Part shown: positions 1 through 50,829 of the stretch, in pieces
How positions within the stretch are numbered: position 1 is the stretch's first letter
How the letters are laid out: every line of letters starts with the position of its first letter
Assembly (NCBI RefSeq): GCF_030936135.1
Contig: NC_082594.1
Location: forward strand, 57,189,703 to 57,253,702
Source: Gavia stellata
Taxonomy: Eukaryota; Chordata; Aves; Gaviiformes; Gaviidae
Length of the DNA: 64,000 nucleotides
Direction of reading: 5' to 3'
Notes under the pieces: model-generated
What the model was told of the DNA's origin: nothing
Seen by the model: the letters and a program-made list of their open reading frames with translations, nothing else
The model's database searches: none
Made by a program: the position numbers and the translations under genes

Positions 1-133
1 ATAACCCTACGTGCATTTGGTATCAGGATAAAGGTGTTTCGGCTGTGGCTCCCTGGATTATTCAGGGGGTAACAAGAACTAGAATATTCAAGAGCATTAA
101 ATTGGGAATATTTTTGCTTCAGTTTTCAGGAAC

Positions 134-139
134 TTTATT
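134..139 (-). terminator. candidate distal polyadenylation signal (AATAAA, minus strand)
   Basis: On the minus strand the sequence reads AATAAAG followed by a typical A/T-rich transcript-end context. If used, it would end a minus-strand transcript near position 110-120. It could be the end of a very long TGDS 3' UTR or of an unseen noncoding transcript. This is motif evidence only. Confidence 0.25.
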
Positions 140-2208
140 TTGAAGTGTGACAAATTCTGTACAGAGTTGACGTACCACAAGTGAACATGCATAGAAAGGG
201 CACCACCATCCTCATTTTTCCATGGTCTTGCTCGGAGACACACGTTCCACAGGGCAACATTATGTCTCTGCATACATCACAAAGCCTGACTAAGCACAGT
301 TATAAAAAAAAAAAAAAACTTTATTCTCACATTGTGGGTTAGGCATTTATCTCAACAGGCAACTGTTAAATTGCACTCCTGTGGCTACAGGGGGAAGGCA
401 GAGGATGCACACGGGTGAGCACATCAGCACATGTGGCACTGCTGCTGGACGCTCACATCACAAGTTTTGTGCCCATGGCCCTAGAAAAAGGTCCCTGCGA
501 CAGCATCCCCTATTTGTGCTCCCTGCATGCTGTGTGGGGAGAAACAGGGCTTCGCAAGATTGCCCACTGCTTCTCCCTCCTGCTAGCCAAAAAAAGCCAA
601 ACTAACCTCTCTCTCCTCCACAGTAATAGAGGAGTTTAACAAATCCTTCCTTTTTTCCAATGTGGAAAAAGCAGCATTTTCCCCAACTAGCCCTGTGAAT
701 ATTTAGTGACATACACCCCCCCAGTTCCGTTCACTTTCAGAGTATATTTTTCCTCAATTTGTCCTACTTTTGGAAAGTCTTTTGTGAGCAACCACTGTTC
801 TTCCGGAACTGATGTATTTTCAGAAGTCAAACATATTTCAGAAGTCAAAATGCTGAGGACTGGGCCAGCAGTTACTTAGTGACTGAAAACAAAAACTCTT
901 TAACAAAAAAAATTCAGTTAGGGAGAGGTTAAAGAAAAAAACCATACCATTGTACTAAAGAGGTATGCTAACAACTACTGATACAAAAATCTCATTCTCA
1001 TGATTTTCCATTGCCACTGGCAATGACTGTTTTGCTGAGAAATCATGAATGTAATCACTTAATGAGCATGTCTCCTACCGATGCAGCTAACAATCTTGTG
1101 ATCCTTGGTGCCGATAAACTCCAAATGTGTGATGACATGCATAGAAATCAAAACACTATTGACTTTAGAGTTTTCATACATTACCGCAAACATCAGAGCT
1201 ACTATGAACCAACAGGTTATTCTAATTTTTAGTATTTTTAGAAACTCTTGTTTTGACAGGTAAAATGGAAATGGCAATGGAAATAAAAACCAAAGGTAAT
1301 GCAAAACAAAAACAAAAGGATGATTCAGTCTCAGATATACTGTATGTAATAAAACAGCCACTTTTTTCCCCCAACAAAACTTGGGCTTTTTTTGCATCAA
1401 AGTTCCTCTTACTGAGAAGTAGAAACATATTAGCATTTCATGGCTATTTAAAGAACGTAGGAACAGAGTTTTAGCAAAATGGAGCATTCCAAGTCCAGTC
1501 GAAGCTATTCACAACTTTCTCCTAACGGGAAACCAAATTTGTGCTATTTTGTACCCCTCCAGAAGAGTGTGGAGGGAAAAAGAACACCAACCACCACATT
1601 TTTTTTCTCCCACAACCACCTCCTCTATCTAGTAAAGGATAGGGTGGACAAAGAAAAGCTATTTTCTAGTCAGTCATATGCTGATAACGTAAACCAGCCT
1701 CAACCACAGCTGGGACCCCTTAATGCCAAGCAGCATGCAAACGTAAGCAAGCAGGTGCCAAGGTCAGACCAAAGAGCCTCGGAGAAAGCAAGGATTATCT
1801 CCACCACACAAACTGGAACTGATACACACACACAAAGGCCCCACCGGCCACGACTCGCAGAGCAGGCGGACTGCCAAGAGCCCTGCCTCAGCTGCCCACT
1901 TCACCGTTTTCCAAATTCTGTCAGCGGCTGCTTGCAAGGGACATGCTGAGTGGCAGGCCTGGTATGAGAAGTTAATTGGGTAGCAATGGTGGTTTGCCCC
2001 AATGCACAAGGGATTTCAGGAGCTGCTTCCTGAAGATCTGATCCAACCCACAACAACAATCTCAAAGAGAGATGCAGAACTGACAGCTGTCCCCAAATCA
2101 TTTCCCAAGTGTGCGCCTCTCATCTGTGATGCAACCTGGAGAGAAACCCTTCACCGAACGCCAGCCCTTCTCCTTTAGAAAGCTTTAGCAATTTAAGTGA
2201 CATACACA

Positions 2209-2231
2209 TTTATTCCATTTATTTTTTTATT
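2209..2231 (-). terminator. cluster of three AATAAA polyadenylation signals (minus strand)
   Basis: TTTATT occurs at 2209-2214, 2218-2223 and 2226-2231 on the plus strand, giving three closely spaced AATAAA hexamers in TGDS orientation, about 2.9 kb beyond the TGDS stop codon. This is a plausible TGDS 3' end, based only on the motif cluster. Confidence 0.35.
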
Positions 2232-2610
2232 GGTGTAACCTCAATTTGTTCTGTGACAGAAACTTTGAGAAAAGTGGACTGAAAGATTGCTGTGTTCACA
2301 GTATTTTACATCACTACCTTTGCCTTCTGCAGAAATCCTTCTTCCTATCTTCCAAGAAAGAACAGTGAGAAATAAAGCTAAAAGCTTTATACTTCTCCAC
2401 ATTAACACTTCACTAGTGGATCCTTTGTCCTTTTCTTCCTACAGAAGCCAGAAGGTTAATGGCAAAATAAGCTGTTTTCAACAGTAAAAAGACTTTTCCC
2501 TGTGAAAGGAATGCTCCTAGCCAAGCACTCACCTGCTAAGGCAACCTGATCTACAGCAAAGTAGCTCAAAGTAAAAGCCTCCTAATATTTTTTAATTTTT
2601 TTTTTTTAAA

Positions 2611-2634
2611 TGTGTGTATATATATATATATATA
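2611..2634. repeat. (TG)n(TA)n microsatellite
   Basis: Three TG dinucleotides run into about nine TA dinucleotides, preceded by a T-rich tract from 2587. It is a simple sequence repeat likely to vary in length. Confidence 0.9.
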
Positions 2635-5134
2635 AAAAGTAGGAACCCCAAGCCAAAAATCTCAAACACTTGGAAGGATTAAATCTTCAAAAACATTTAA
2701 ATAAACTAGAACAGTTGCCACTAAAAATTAATAGATCCTTTTGAAAAACCCATTCCCAGTAATACCACTTGTTTGGACAATCACATAAATGTCAAAACTT
2801 CCATTTTCAGCACCTAAACATTCAAAACAACTTTCAAAAGATCTATTCAATAAACCAATCACACTCTACTGCTTTTTTTTCTGTGTATTTCTGATCTGAT
2901 AACACTATCACACATTAACTGATTTTTAATATTCCAAAGACACTGTACCTATTTGTAAGTTTTAAAATAATAATCTCTATTCCTAAAATTAAAGAAACAT
3001 CACATAACCAGTATTCCAGCATAAGCAGATGTGAAAGATACACACTTTCATGCAGCTCACCCACAGCAGCTGCCACAGCAAGCACAAATACAGCTAAAAG
3101 AGGTCTTTTGGAGTACTTCAGCTATTTCTGGTATTGACTTTTGAAAAATACAAAATGCGTTTTTCCTTACAATGTATTGTAAGGAAGCTGTATCTCAAGA
3201 AAATATAAAAATTAAGAAAATATTTGAATGTTACCAGCAATCCGTGTCTGACAATGAAATCTAAGCGATTCATCAGTAGAAGCTTAAGTATCTGATAAGC
3301 CAAGTATTCTAATAGACTAGTACATACTAAGTCCTGTAACTTCTGTCCTTCCCAAATGGAGGTCTTGACTACCAAACCAAGTATCAGAAACCCAAAAAAT
3401 GCAAGTGCAATGCAATTCTAGTATAGTAGTATTATCCCACTTTGTCACAGAAAACTCACCTTCAGCAACACATTCACAGACTTTAGAACACATCCTTGGT
3501 GCTAAGGTAAGCCTAGACGTTTACTGTTCAGCCTTCTTTTAAGATGACTCTTACCAACCGAGTGTGGCATTTTATCAACAGCACCATGCAATACACAAGA
3601 GGTATGATGAAGTTGGGAGCATTGTGGGTCCAAAGGCAGCACTACCTGTAGGCTATCTGGGTCAGTACTATGGAGTTTTATCTTCAGTTAATACCGAAAC
3701 TCTAGCAAGGGCAGAGCTAAGGTAAATGCCCCAGGCTCTGTTCCTCCCGCACCTAGGGCGATGAGGAAAGAATTTCTGCACGTACTTGTGTTTTGAGAGT
3801 TAACTCCCAGTTTCTAAGAGACTTCAGAAGTCACAGCAATTTCTGAGTACACCACAGCATCCTAGCACTGTGCTTCTGCAGCTCCACCCAGGGGCAACAG
3901 AAGGGTCTGGGACTGTGCCAAGTACAGAAGCTAAAGTGATAAAACCAAGAAGAGTTTTCCCTTCTATGTCTGCCACCTCCAAGCCAAAGAAGTGAAGATA
4001 GTTCTTCCTGTATCCTGAAAAAATAAAGAAATATAAAAAAAAATCCCCACCACCTACTTTTTCAGCGTGTTTACTTAATTAAGAGAAACCAGTTACACTG
4101 TAACTTTTATTACTAAATCAACTTTGGAAAAGATTCATCAACGTATTTCTAGAATTGACGGTTCCTCCCAAATTTTACATTAAAACTCAAATATTGTTTC
4201 ATCTTTAAAATGTTTGTCACCAAATAAAAGATTATGAAACACCGCATTGAATAAGGTCTGCCAACCCACAATTCACAGGAAAATAAGTGTTCAAAGTTTT
4301 TCTCCATAAATAGCCTTCATTTCACACGAAATAACATCACTGGAATGTTAACTGTGTTATTGTATTTCAAGTTTGTTACAATTACAGTTAAGAAAAGGAA
4401 ATTAACATGTAAGAGACAGTAATACAGTAAAAAGGTGACATCTAATGCAGAGCAAAGTTTAAGAAAATGCTTCTGGAAATCTCAGCAATAACACCTGCTA
4501 CTTCTTGACACCTTTCCCCCCCGCCCCCCTTAAAAAAGGGCATTTAAAGTTACAGAGTAGATAACAGTTTAATCAGTCATCTACAGAAGGTAATACTGCA
4601 CCAACAGAGAAAAGGACTGCACCAGATCTGGTGCCTTATCTAGCTTTTATCAACTGATTTATACTCTCCAGAGAATAGAGCATTTTTCCCCTTGATTAAA
4701 AATAAAATGCAACTCTTTAAAGTGACAAAAATAACATATTATACTGTAAAAACAAACTAATACAGATTAACTATTTCAGAACTAAACCAAATTTCATTGC
4801 AAGTCCCAAAAGCTGTAATCGCAATTAATTATTCTTAATAAGGCAGATTTTACTTCAGTTACACTAATTTATAGCATTATAAATATTCTTCATCCTGTAC
4901 AGTTCTTTAAAATCAATACCTAGTGAGAATATAGTATTGCACCAAAAGCTGAAATTAACAGGTTCAACTTATAAAGTGCTGAAAACCTTCCAAAGTTCTG
5001 CCGCACTGTAGTTCTGTATTCACCATGCTTCATGTGTCTCAAATACATTAAGAGTTCAGTGCGGCCACTTGATTGCAGGCTTCAAAGAAAACACTGCATG
5101 AGGTAGAATAAACTCCTTAAGGTTCTCCGCCACT

Positions 5135-19412
<14,278 letters not shown>

Positions 19413-19475
19413 CGTCCGCGCTTTACGGAAGCAGCCCTCGCCCCCACCCGCCGCCTTGCGCCGCGACCTCACGAA

Positions 19476-19487
19476 TGCGCATGCGCA
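19476..19487. promoter_or_regulatory. NRF1-type palindromic site
   Basis: TGCGCATGCGCA is a perfect palindrome matching the NRF1 consensus. It lies 64 bp upstream of the TGDS start codon on the TGDS side of the shared promoter. Use of the site is inferred. Confidence 0.75.
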
Positions 19488-19800
19488 ACACGGGACCGAA
19501 GCCGTAGCGAGCCCGGGGCTGTCAGGCAGGGCCGCAGCGACTGCGAGACCCTGCGTGGAAAAACGCATTCTTCTCTCCCCGCGCGCCCGAACAACGGAGC
19601 TCGCCGCCTCTGAGGCGAACGACCGCGGCGCGAGCACGCCGTGCGAAGAGGCCAAAGCTTTGCCTCCGCCTTCGACGGCGACCGTCGTCTTTTACGACTC
19701 TGGGTCTCCCACTTACGGCCGAACCCAGCAACGGACACGTCGTAGCTGGGGAGGCGCAGACCAGCGGGGCACGGTGGCAGGGGAGGGGCCACCTGCCTCA

Positions 19801-19810
19801 GCCCCGCCCC
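19801..19810. promoter_or_regulatory. GC box (SP1/KLF-type)
   Basis: GCCCCGCCCC reads GGGGCGGGGC on the minus strand, a consensus GC box in the middle of the divergent promoter. Confidence 0.6.
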
Positions 19811-19842
19811 AGGGTGGGCGCGCTCCCTGGCGCACGGCTCCC

Positions 19843-19847
19843 ATTGG
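19843..19847 (-). promoter_or_regulatory. inverted CCAAT box (NF-Y-type)
   Basis: ATTGG within CCCATTGGTTC is a CCAAT box on the minus strand, about 130 bp upstream of the GPR180 start codon. Confidence 0.55.
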
Positions 19848-19914
19848 TTCTCTTTCCGCTTCTGCCCTCGCGCTCGCCTGTCCCGCGCCCGCTTGTAACC
19901 CAGAGGGGTGGGGG

Positions 19915-19924
19915 GTCATGTGAC
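19915..19924. promoter_or_regulatory. palindromic E-box/M-box GTCATGTGAC
   Basis: GTCATGTGAC is a CATGTG E-box with the extended TCATGTGA core favoured by MITF/TFE-family factors. It lies 56 bp upstream of the GPR180 ATG. Function is inferred from the motif only. Confidence 0.45.
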
Positions 19925-19979
19925 GCTGCGGCGCGAGCCGGGGGAGGGCAGCGGCGGCCGCCGGCGGCGGGGCCTGAGG

Positions 19980-42696
<22,717 letters not shown>

Positions 42697-43754
42697 GATG
42701 TTTAGAAAGAATACGTTATGTAATGAATGTGCAATAATGACCTAAATATCCAGGTATTTTTGTCACAGGTGTGTGATACATTGGTTTCACTGGAGAACTG
42801 CATGATAATATCAGAGCACTTCACAGACCTTTGGTCTGACAAGGTCCCTGGATTAATCTGTTAAAAGTATTGTGGAGTGGAAAAGTCCATTATTTATGTG
42901 TAGCATGTGGTGCTGAGCTGTGTCACAGAAAAGTACAATGAATCTTTTCTCTCCCATTCACAGCCACAAAAAATGTCCTTACTTTATATCAATACTAGGT
43001 TTGAAGGTCTTACAAAATGCAGTTCTTAAAACATCTGCAAGCTCAAACAAGTCTGAAATAGGCCAGTTGTGAAATTGGTGTGATGCATAACGATGAGTAC
43101 AAGTTCTTTTATTTTCATGCTTTAGAGCAAATGCATTTTATGTATACGTATAAAAGAAGGGGAAACAAAAGAGGGAGAGTCCTCTAGAAAACACATGTAA
43201 AATGTTCACAACTGACTGCGAGAAACTTTCCTTTATTATTGGTGTAAAAGAAAAGCCTTTTTTTGCAACTAACGTTCATACTGGTTAAAATTTTAAGGGG
43301 AATGAAAATAGAGTTTATATCTGCCTTTTTTTTGAAATAAACGTAACTAAAAATTTCATCCAGTAATGAAGGTCTAAACAGTATTTGAGGCTTAGAAGAC
43401 ATAGCAGCATAAAGGTAATTAAAACAGCAGGCTCGCATCTTTTAAAGAAAAAAAAAAAGGCAAAGAAAATGGAATGGGTGATGTGGTACTAGAATTTTAA
43501 TCCTGATATAATTCATTTCTGTTACATTGAGGATTCAATCATAATTAAGCCATATACACAGATTAAATTAACAGAAGCATTTCAAATAAATGTTGGTTTC
43601 AGTCATCAACTACCCATGAATTCCTGCCCAAGGATACTTAATCAGGATTAAATTTTCTATGAATAATTGAAAAACAAAATACTCACTGGATTTGTTATAA
43701 TCCATGTTGGCACTGGGTTCTAAGTAGTTGCCATCTTCCATCCATTGTAATAAA
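42697..43754 (+). terminator. GPR180: GPR180 3' UTR with candidate polyadenylation signals
   Basis: Downstream of the TGA, AATAAA occurs at 43336-43341, 43585-43590 and 43749-43754. The last is followed by a T/G-rich stretch (CTACTTTGTGATG), a reasonable cleavage context. A further AATAAA at 46525-46530 (CAATAAATGTTTATTGGG) could serve a much longer UTR or another transcript. The choice of site is inferred. Confidence 0.55.
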
Positions 43755-46700
43755 GCCATACTACTTTGTGATGCCCTAGCATTCAGAAAGCCAGTGTAAA
43801 TATATACTTTATTGAAGTGCCTATTTATTATGATTAAATCATGTTGACTTTTTTTTTTCCTTCATAGTAAGAATATACCTATTGCCATTGTGACTGAAAT
43901 CTTTCTTTTTGGATTTAGTTTAGTCTTTGTCAAATTTTAGACTTCTTTTCATACATGTGTGTTTCTTCACAACACGGATTTTATTTTGTAGTAAACTAAT
44001 GTTTGTTTCTTCTTAATAGTGTGTATTTAATTATGTCTCTACAAAAATGTGAAGACACCGGGGTTCTAGCTTTAAAATAGCCCTAACCTTTCCATTCACA
44101 TTTGCCTCCATTGCGAGCATAGTTGAAACGTAAGTCTATTCCATTTTAGTTTAGAGGCAAAACTAGTCATTTGCCTTTGACTAAGGCAAAATGGCAACAT
44201 GACAAAGTTGCTCATTAAATCATCTCCTTTCTTATTGTTTGTAATTCAGATCAAGAATGGCAGGTTGAGGCTGGAAAAGATGAGATATTATGATTTCACA
44301 CAATCTTCAGAATGATTAAAAGATTAATTATTACATTCCTCTGATAACCACACAAAAATATTATTGGTTAAAACTTCAGTCTTTATTTCCCTGCTTATCT
44401 CTGTACTTTTCATCTTCTCAAGAAAAAAGCATCCTGTTTTTGATAAGTCTCCAATAATGCAGTAGAAGAGTTCTATCTGCCCTCATGTATAAGACATGAA
44501 ATTCATGCATAAAATAGAATTTTCTGATAGACACAAGAACTACTTTACAGTTTATGATCCATTGTGATAAAAGTTTTAATCTATGCGGAAAAAAATGTAT
44601 GTGACTTCAGAAGAGGCATTCTATTTGTTTTATTCTCCAGAAGTATTTTCTTACTTCCTGTAGTCCCTCTGACTTCAATCTGTCAGTATTAAGGTAAATG
44701 GTATCTTAATTTCACCTCGTAAATATACCTTACAACAATTCATAAAATGAATTAATAGTTAATCTGAGTGTAAATATGAAACATAAGATGTTGCCTCTTA
44801 ATCTTTTCCAGATTGCCCCATAAGTCGCCAGGTAACATTATCCTCTTTTAGTTCGGCATCGAATGCAATGATTTGAAAATAAAATTTTAATTCTGCTATT
44901 AATGTAACTCTAGCAATTAAGTATCACTTTCTCATGGTAAGCAGTACAAAGGACATGCATTTCTGCCCAGGTCTATTAGCATTCTTTCGTAACCAGCACT
45001 CACCAATTTTATGTTACTAAATCATTAATGCATGCTGTAGCAGTAGGTCGGTATGACTGCAGCAATATTCAAGATGTCAGTTCATTTGGTACAGGCTATC
45101 TTTGAGGGGAGTCCTCAAGTATGCCTACTTTACAAAGCTTCATAGTTACCTGTACCCTAGCTTGAAGTTTACTTCCTCTGGATCATGCCCAAAGAGTGGT
45201 TTGAGTGTGTGAAAGCCTATCTCTTCATCCTAACGTACATCTTCTGTGAGACCAGCTGGTAAGACCTTGCTTTTTTCACGCTTACTCACACAGTTACCCA
45301 TTTTATCAATTTGGTTTCATAACCTCATCTTGAAAGAATAGCTTCCAGCCTTCTTTCAGTTGTCTTTGATCAGTACAACCTGACTGGAAAACTATTTCTT
45401 TCTCTTTTTGTAAAACTTTTTCTTTCTGTTTTTGTAAAATGTGCTTTCCATCACAAGAAAAAAATGTTTTCTGTCACAAACTGGGGCTCTTGCATACATC
45501 TGAGGAACTCACGATGCACCCTACATCAGCTATGCATGAGGTGACTGCAGTGGACAAAAGCGCTCCTTCGGTACACCTGTAGCCCCAGCGTGTAAGTAAG
45601 TGGTGTGGGTCTGTGCCTGCTGAAAGCTGCCGCGTACCCGGGGAGTTCTCGGGGAGAGCTCCGGCAGCTCCAGGCTTCCCGCCGCCTGGCCGCTGCAAGG
45701 GGCTGAGGCGCATTCCCCCTGAAGGCAGCACTGCTGCTGCTGACCGCGGTGAACGGCACTGTTTGGCTGAGGTCAAATGGCGACATCTGACTGGAGAGAT
45801 TCTGTGCATTACACGGTTCTGTTTTAAATAAGGTTGCAGTTAGGGAGTACGCTAATTCTATTGCCTGCGCATTTTGGTGCTTGGGAAAGGTAAGTGTGTA
45901 TTGACACGACCGCAAACTGAAATTGGTTGTGCTCTGAAGAAATCCACTTCTATGTGTGAGACGGCATCTCCTTGCCCACCGTCGCCTTTTCTGCTGGCAC
46001 AGATGCCAGTTTGCATCAATTATGATTTCTTGGTTGGGGGGGAGGATCCCGGTTCAGGAGAAACAAGGGTGAGATCACCAACTTGGCCTACGAGACCCCC
46101 CACAAGCTGTGAGGAGGGATCATCTTGCATTGCTCCCAACCAGCAATGTGGAGGCTGGAACACAAGTCCCCTAAGCTATTTGCTCCCCTTCTGTGTTGAA
46201 GGTGTTTATTGTACGTTTATTTAAAGTGCTTCAGGTAGGAAAATTAATATTTACAATTAAATGTATGTAAATGGAAGTGGAAAGGCTTGATTGGAAAAAT
46301 ACCAAGTTTCTAATACATATTACTATACTAAGACCTCCCACACAAGACAAACATTTCTAGTCAAATCTAATGAGTATTCCTTTCTGGTCCTTGTGCCAAT
46401 GGAGGGAGCCATGGAAGTATCAGAATCTTTTTGTCTGCATCTCGATCCTCTACAGAACTGGAAGAATATTTGGTTTGGTTTGGCTTTAGTTTATTCTGTG
46501 GAATGTTATGCATCTAGTTGATACAATAAATGTTTATTGGGCTGGCCAAAGCTGATGTCATCCTGTACCTTTTAACTCTTTTTGTGTGACTATGCAATGT
46601 ACGAAGGGCAGGTGATCCTTGCAAATGTCAAACATTACAAAAGAAAGTATTAAGCTGTTTTTCAAAGGATCATTCTTTCCTAACCACACTCGTACAACTA

Positions 46701-49700
46701 GACTGTCATTTTCCAGTGAACAGTAAGTTCTGATTCCAGCTTTTCTTAAACCATTAATTTCTGCAAATCTTTTTCCTGTCTTGCGAATTCCATCTCTCCC
46801 ACCGCGCTGTGTCTCTCCCCTCCCCTCACCCCTTCTCTCACACATATGATTTTGGGTGTAATGGGTGTCATTTCTCTCTCTATCTCTCCATCTGTTCCCA
46901 CGATCAACACTCACAGTCCAGCCCCTACTTTGCATCTAGTATGCGTATTCTCTTTATCCTTGGTCTGTTTTGATTTCACGCTTTTCCTGTCTCTCCTTTG
47001 CCCTCTCTACCATGTCTTTAGTCTCCCTAGCCATCAGAGACCTGAGGGTGTGGTCTGACATCGCAGCCAATTTGGGCTAACTGTTAGCTGCCAAAACCAG
47101 TATCCCTCTTCCCCTGGCTGCACGCGGCCCTTGCTTCCCTCGAACTGATGCTGGCCGTCACCTAGCAGTTTAGGCGAGATGGAGTTGAGGAGTTAAACTG
47201 GTAGAAAACTCAGCCTTTAGCAGCAGCAGCAGAAAAAACGAATCAGTTCTCAGTGGTTTTAGCTCACCGAACCAGGTCATCAGGATTTGATGAGTACCAG
47301 TGGCACTGCTGCGGAGGGGTAGAAAGGGCACATTGAAGAGGGGCAAGATCCCCTTTAGAAGGGCAGCTGCAAGGTCAGTCAGTCTTCTGCAAACTATCGG
47401 CCTTGAAACTCCTCCACCTCTCTCTCTTGTCTGTCTTCTGCTGCATTCTGCATGCTAAGGATTGGACTGTCCCTTCCCTTAACAGCTCTCTTTCAACAGG
47501 AGTGTCGGGGGGTTTTTTCCCAGCAAAACGGTTCGGCTGCTTTGAAGTATTTTAAAGTGAAAGGGGTCAGCTGTTGCCTTTGCAGCCTTACAAAAGGGGC
47601 CAGGAGGCGTCAGGAGCAGCCCCCAGTTTGAGGAAGGAGTTTTGAGGGGAGAAAAGACAAACACCGTGAAAAGAGACGGGACTTGAGCGGGTGCCCGTTT
47701 TTTCAACAGATGGCAGCACTGTGGCAGAAGGCAACCAAAAAGATGACGGGGCTTTTCACAAGGTCTGCCTGTGGGTAGGGAGAGACTTCATCTGAACGAC
47801 TGCAACCCAAAAAGCAAAGGTTTCCAGCAGCCGGTACTCTGGAAGGCAAAACAAATCTACCGGTTTGTTAATCTGCTGAGATGTGTGGCTCGGTGAGGCT
47901 GTGGTAGGATGGTGAGGATCTGTCTCGCCTCGTGGTCGAGTGCTGACGAGTTTGCCCAGGCTGGCGAGGGAGCTTGGCTTTTAATGCTGCTGCAACAACA
48001 ACCCCCCAAAAAATTGATGCATGGCGACCGCGGATGAGCAATCTCAGGAATCTCTCCTTTTTTGATACGGAAGTTAGAGCTGAAAGACTGTACGTGTTCC
48101 TTGTTAGAGGGGATTTTTTTTTTGCCTAGTTTCTGACCCTTTCAGCCTCTTTTAAAACAATGGCATTATTTTCAAATCACATTTTAGAAAATGAACATTG
48201 GAGTTGTTAAGAAGAGATCAAAATTTACATGAGACTTCTATTTAACCTATTACCTATGAAAATTTACTTCAGGCTGAAACTTGTTTTCCAAAGTTTACAG
48301 CATACAAAACAAATGGTTTTTAAAATTTCCTTACTTATGAGTACCTTAAATTGTGTTTTCTAAAAGGGAAAAAAAAAAAAAAATCTTGGAACCTTACCAG
48401 TTTAATTTGCATTTTGGCTCTGATGTAACTCAAAATAGATTAGATTAAAAAAGGAAATTTGGCAAGTGATTACTCAATTACATGATTTTACTGCTTTGGT
48501 ATTTTGAAAATAAAAATGAACAGATCTGTTTTACTTTGAAAACTGCCTGGTGCACGTGTGCTGTAACCACTTTTCAGAAACCATATGGAAGGTTCCCTAC
48601 ACTGCATATGGCAATGCTGCCCAGAGCTCAAACACGTATTCCTGCGACAGACGACACTAGCTACACTGGATCCAGCCGGGTCAGGGATTTTAATGTATAC
48701 ATTCAGATAATACTGTATCGAAGCAATGCAGGGTAATGAGTTTGGTGCATAGAATATGGGAAGCTCACGGTGTCGGGACTGCATTGCTCCTTTTTCATAG
48801 AAAGGAACTACAATTGCTTGGAGCCAGTGCCGGGCCAGTGAGTTAGGAGGAATTTGGGGAAGGGATACAATTTACGTGGGATCTATATCGTGCAAGACAT
48901 AAAGGTGAGCAGTATCAACAGATATTTTTAAAATATTCCATCATCTAGAGCTACGGATATTTGATCTTCTCTGTGCCTTCCTTGTTACCCTTCGTTCCCA
49001 CGCAGCCATGTCTCCAGTGCTTCCCTGGTAGCTGCTTGTCTCTAGCCTTCACACCAAGGGGAGGAAGCCTCTGCTGACTTCTGGAAGACCAAGCAAGTGG
49101 TGACAAACTCCCTAGAGTAAGCTAGCATTGATCCTCCATGTGGTGAGGGATGAGATGGGACTATGCCTTAAACCGAGAATCATCAGGGTCATCTGTTATT
49201 TCCCTCACCCTCTTTTCATTAGCAAAGTGGTAGGAGGAGAGGGACCATCTGTCCCTCTGTCCCTGATGCATCCCGTGGAGTGCCTGGGGCTGTAGTTGTG
49301 GCTTTCAGGTCCCGGATAAATGCAACAGTTTTGCAAATGTACGTGCAAGTACCATGATCTGGTTGCTTGCCTGTTCTTTCCTACAGAGCCACTTTGGTTC
49401 TTGAAAGTTCCTCCACATGCATGCGTGCAGCTGTCCTTCCAGTGCAAAGCGCCAGGATCTGCGTCTGTTCCTCCAGCGCAAAGCCAGCTTTCGATCGAGA
49501 TAACAGCAACTTCGTGACAGAAACCTTACTTAGTGCCATCCCTGCCCTGACAAACTGTAGCTCTTCCAGTTGGTTTTAGTGGGGATTAAGACTCTTAGAA
49601 CATTAATCTTGGTGTAGTAATGATGGTGCAGACCCAAAGTCCTGACACGTGAAGAGCAGAGTATGCCGGGGAGTTGTTAGAAATGAATACACGCCTCTTG

Positions 49701-50800
49701 AAACAGTGCCGTGGGATGCAGGTGATGGATTACAGGATTTCACTTGACTATCGAGCCTGTGGAGCTTCAGCAAACTGGCCCTGTCGCAAGAGGGGGTCAC
49801 TGCCCAGATATCCCTCACACAATGCTTGTTGCGGAGGGTCAAGCATTCTGCTGTCGCACCAGGGAGACCCTACTTCCATCCTACTATTTTAAGAGTTAAC
49901 CTGGCACGTGAGACTTGGTTGCCCCCTGTACATCTTGGCTTCATCCTGCTGCCTCTTACAAGTAACTGGTTTTGGCTGCTACATAGCTGATAGTTGGCAG
50001 ATCTGTTTCTGAGAAGTCTACGAGGTGAACCTTTGCTGTGCAAAATAAAGCTCTTCTCCTGTTGAAATGCGAGGCCTTCAGGAATCTCCACTGCCATGCC
50101 ATTGTCACTGATGTCATCAGCACATGAGGACTGTTGCTGCTTCTCCTCAAGAAGAATGGAATAAGTTTGATTTTTCCTTCCCTCCTACCTTTGCGGGGAC
50201 AAGGGATGAGCTCAGACCCTGGTCCCCATCCCTCCAAGGCAGCAACATCTGCTGGCGTTCTGTCGATGGCCCGAGCCACCCCAGGACTGACAAACGGACA
50301 AAGCACGAAGCCTTTATTCAATGACAGGAGAGGAGCTGACAGTTGCCGTCAGCCTGATATATTTCTGCAGGGGGGGAACTGCCGTGCAGTTACCAGAAGA
50401 GTTGACCACCTTCAAAGGAAAAAAAAAAAAGTTTTCTGCCACCGAGTTTGTGATGTGTAGACTGTGAGTTTCAATTTCTTATCTCTGAGGTCTGTTACCA
50501 GAGACCAAAATGTGCAGCGGTGTGTATGTACGGATCGCGCTGTTGCAAGTGACTTTGTCACGTCACGCGACAACAGGTTTCTTTGTTGGGGGCAGCAACA
50601 AATCTGGGGCTTCTGTTCTGGAGATGAAAATAGGATGATAGGACCGGGGCGGGGGGAAATCACTTCCCGGGCACCGTATCCTGGCGGAATGGTTGCAATT
50701 CATGTATTATTCAAAGTCCAGATTTTGCGGCTAAGTCTGAAATTAACCTTGAAGTTATCTGAAAAGTCTCTTCTTCCCTATCGAGTATGTGGTTATCCCA
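43755..50800. other. intergenic DNA between GPR180 and the first distal CpG island
   Basis: No coding sequence supported. It is mostly AT-rich and non-repetitive, with a small CpG-richer patch at about 45600-45780, a short CAG run at 47219-47230 and an A-run at 48368-48382. The short open frames here are composition noise. Confidence 0.6.
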
Positions 50801-50829
50801 AGCAAGCGCCCTCACTACTCGCACACCTC

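Larger units (their letters stand above)
1..5134 (-). other. TGDS 3' UTR and/or downstream intergenic DNA
   Basis: This stretch lies downstream of the TGDS stop codon and has no open frame that resembles a protein. Minus-strand AATAAA hexamers (read as TTTATT on the plus strand) occur at 4106-4111, as a cluster of three at 2209-2231, and at 320-325 and 134-139. Where TGDS transcripts end cannot be decided from sequence alone. In mammals the next gene on this side is DCT, but no DCT exon was recognised. A short TG/TA microsatellite lies at 2611-2634 and an A-run at 304-318. Confidence 0.6.

Noticed and set aside
1479-1949. 156-codon open frame left of TGDS
   Set aside because: Low-similarity translation, no domain, and located in probable 3' UTR or intergenic DNA.
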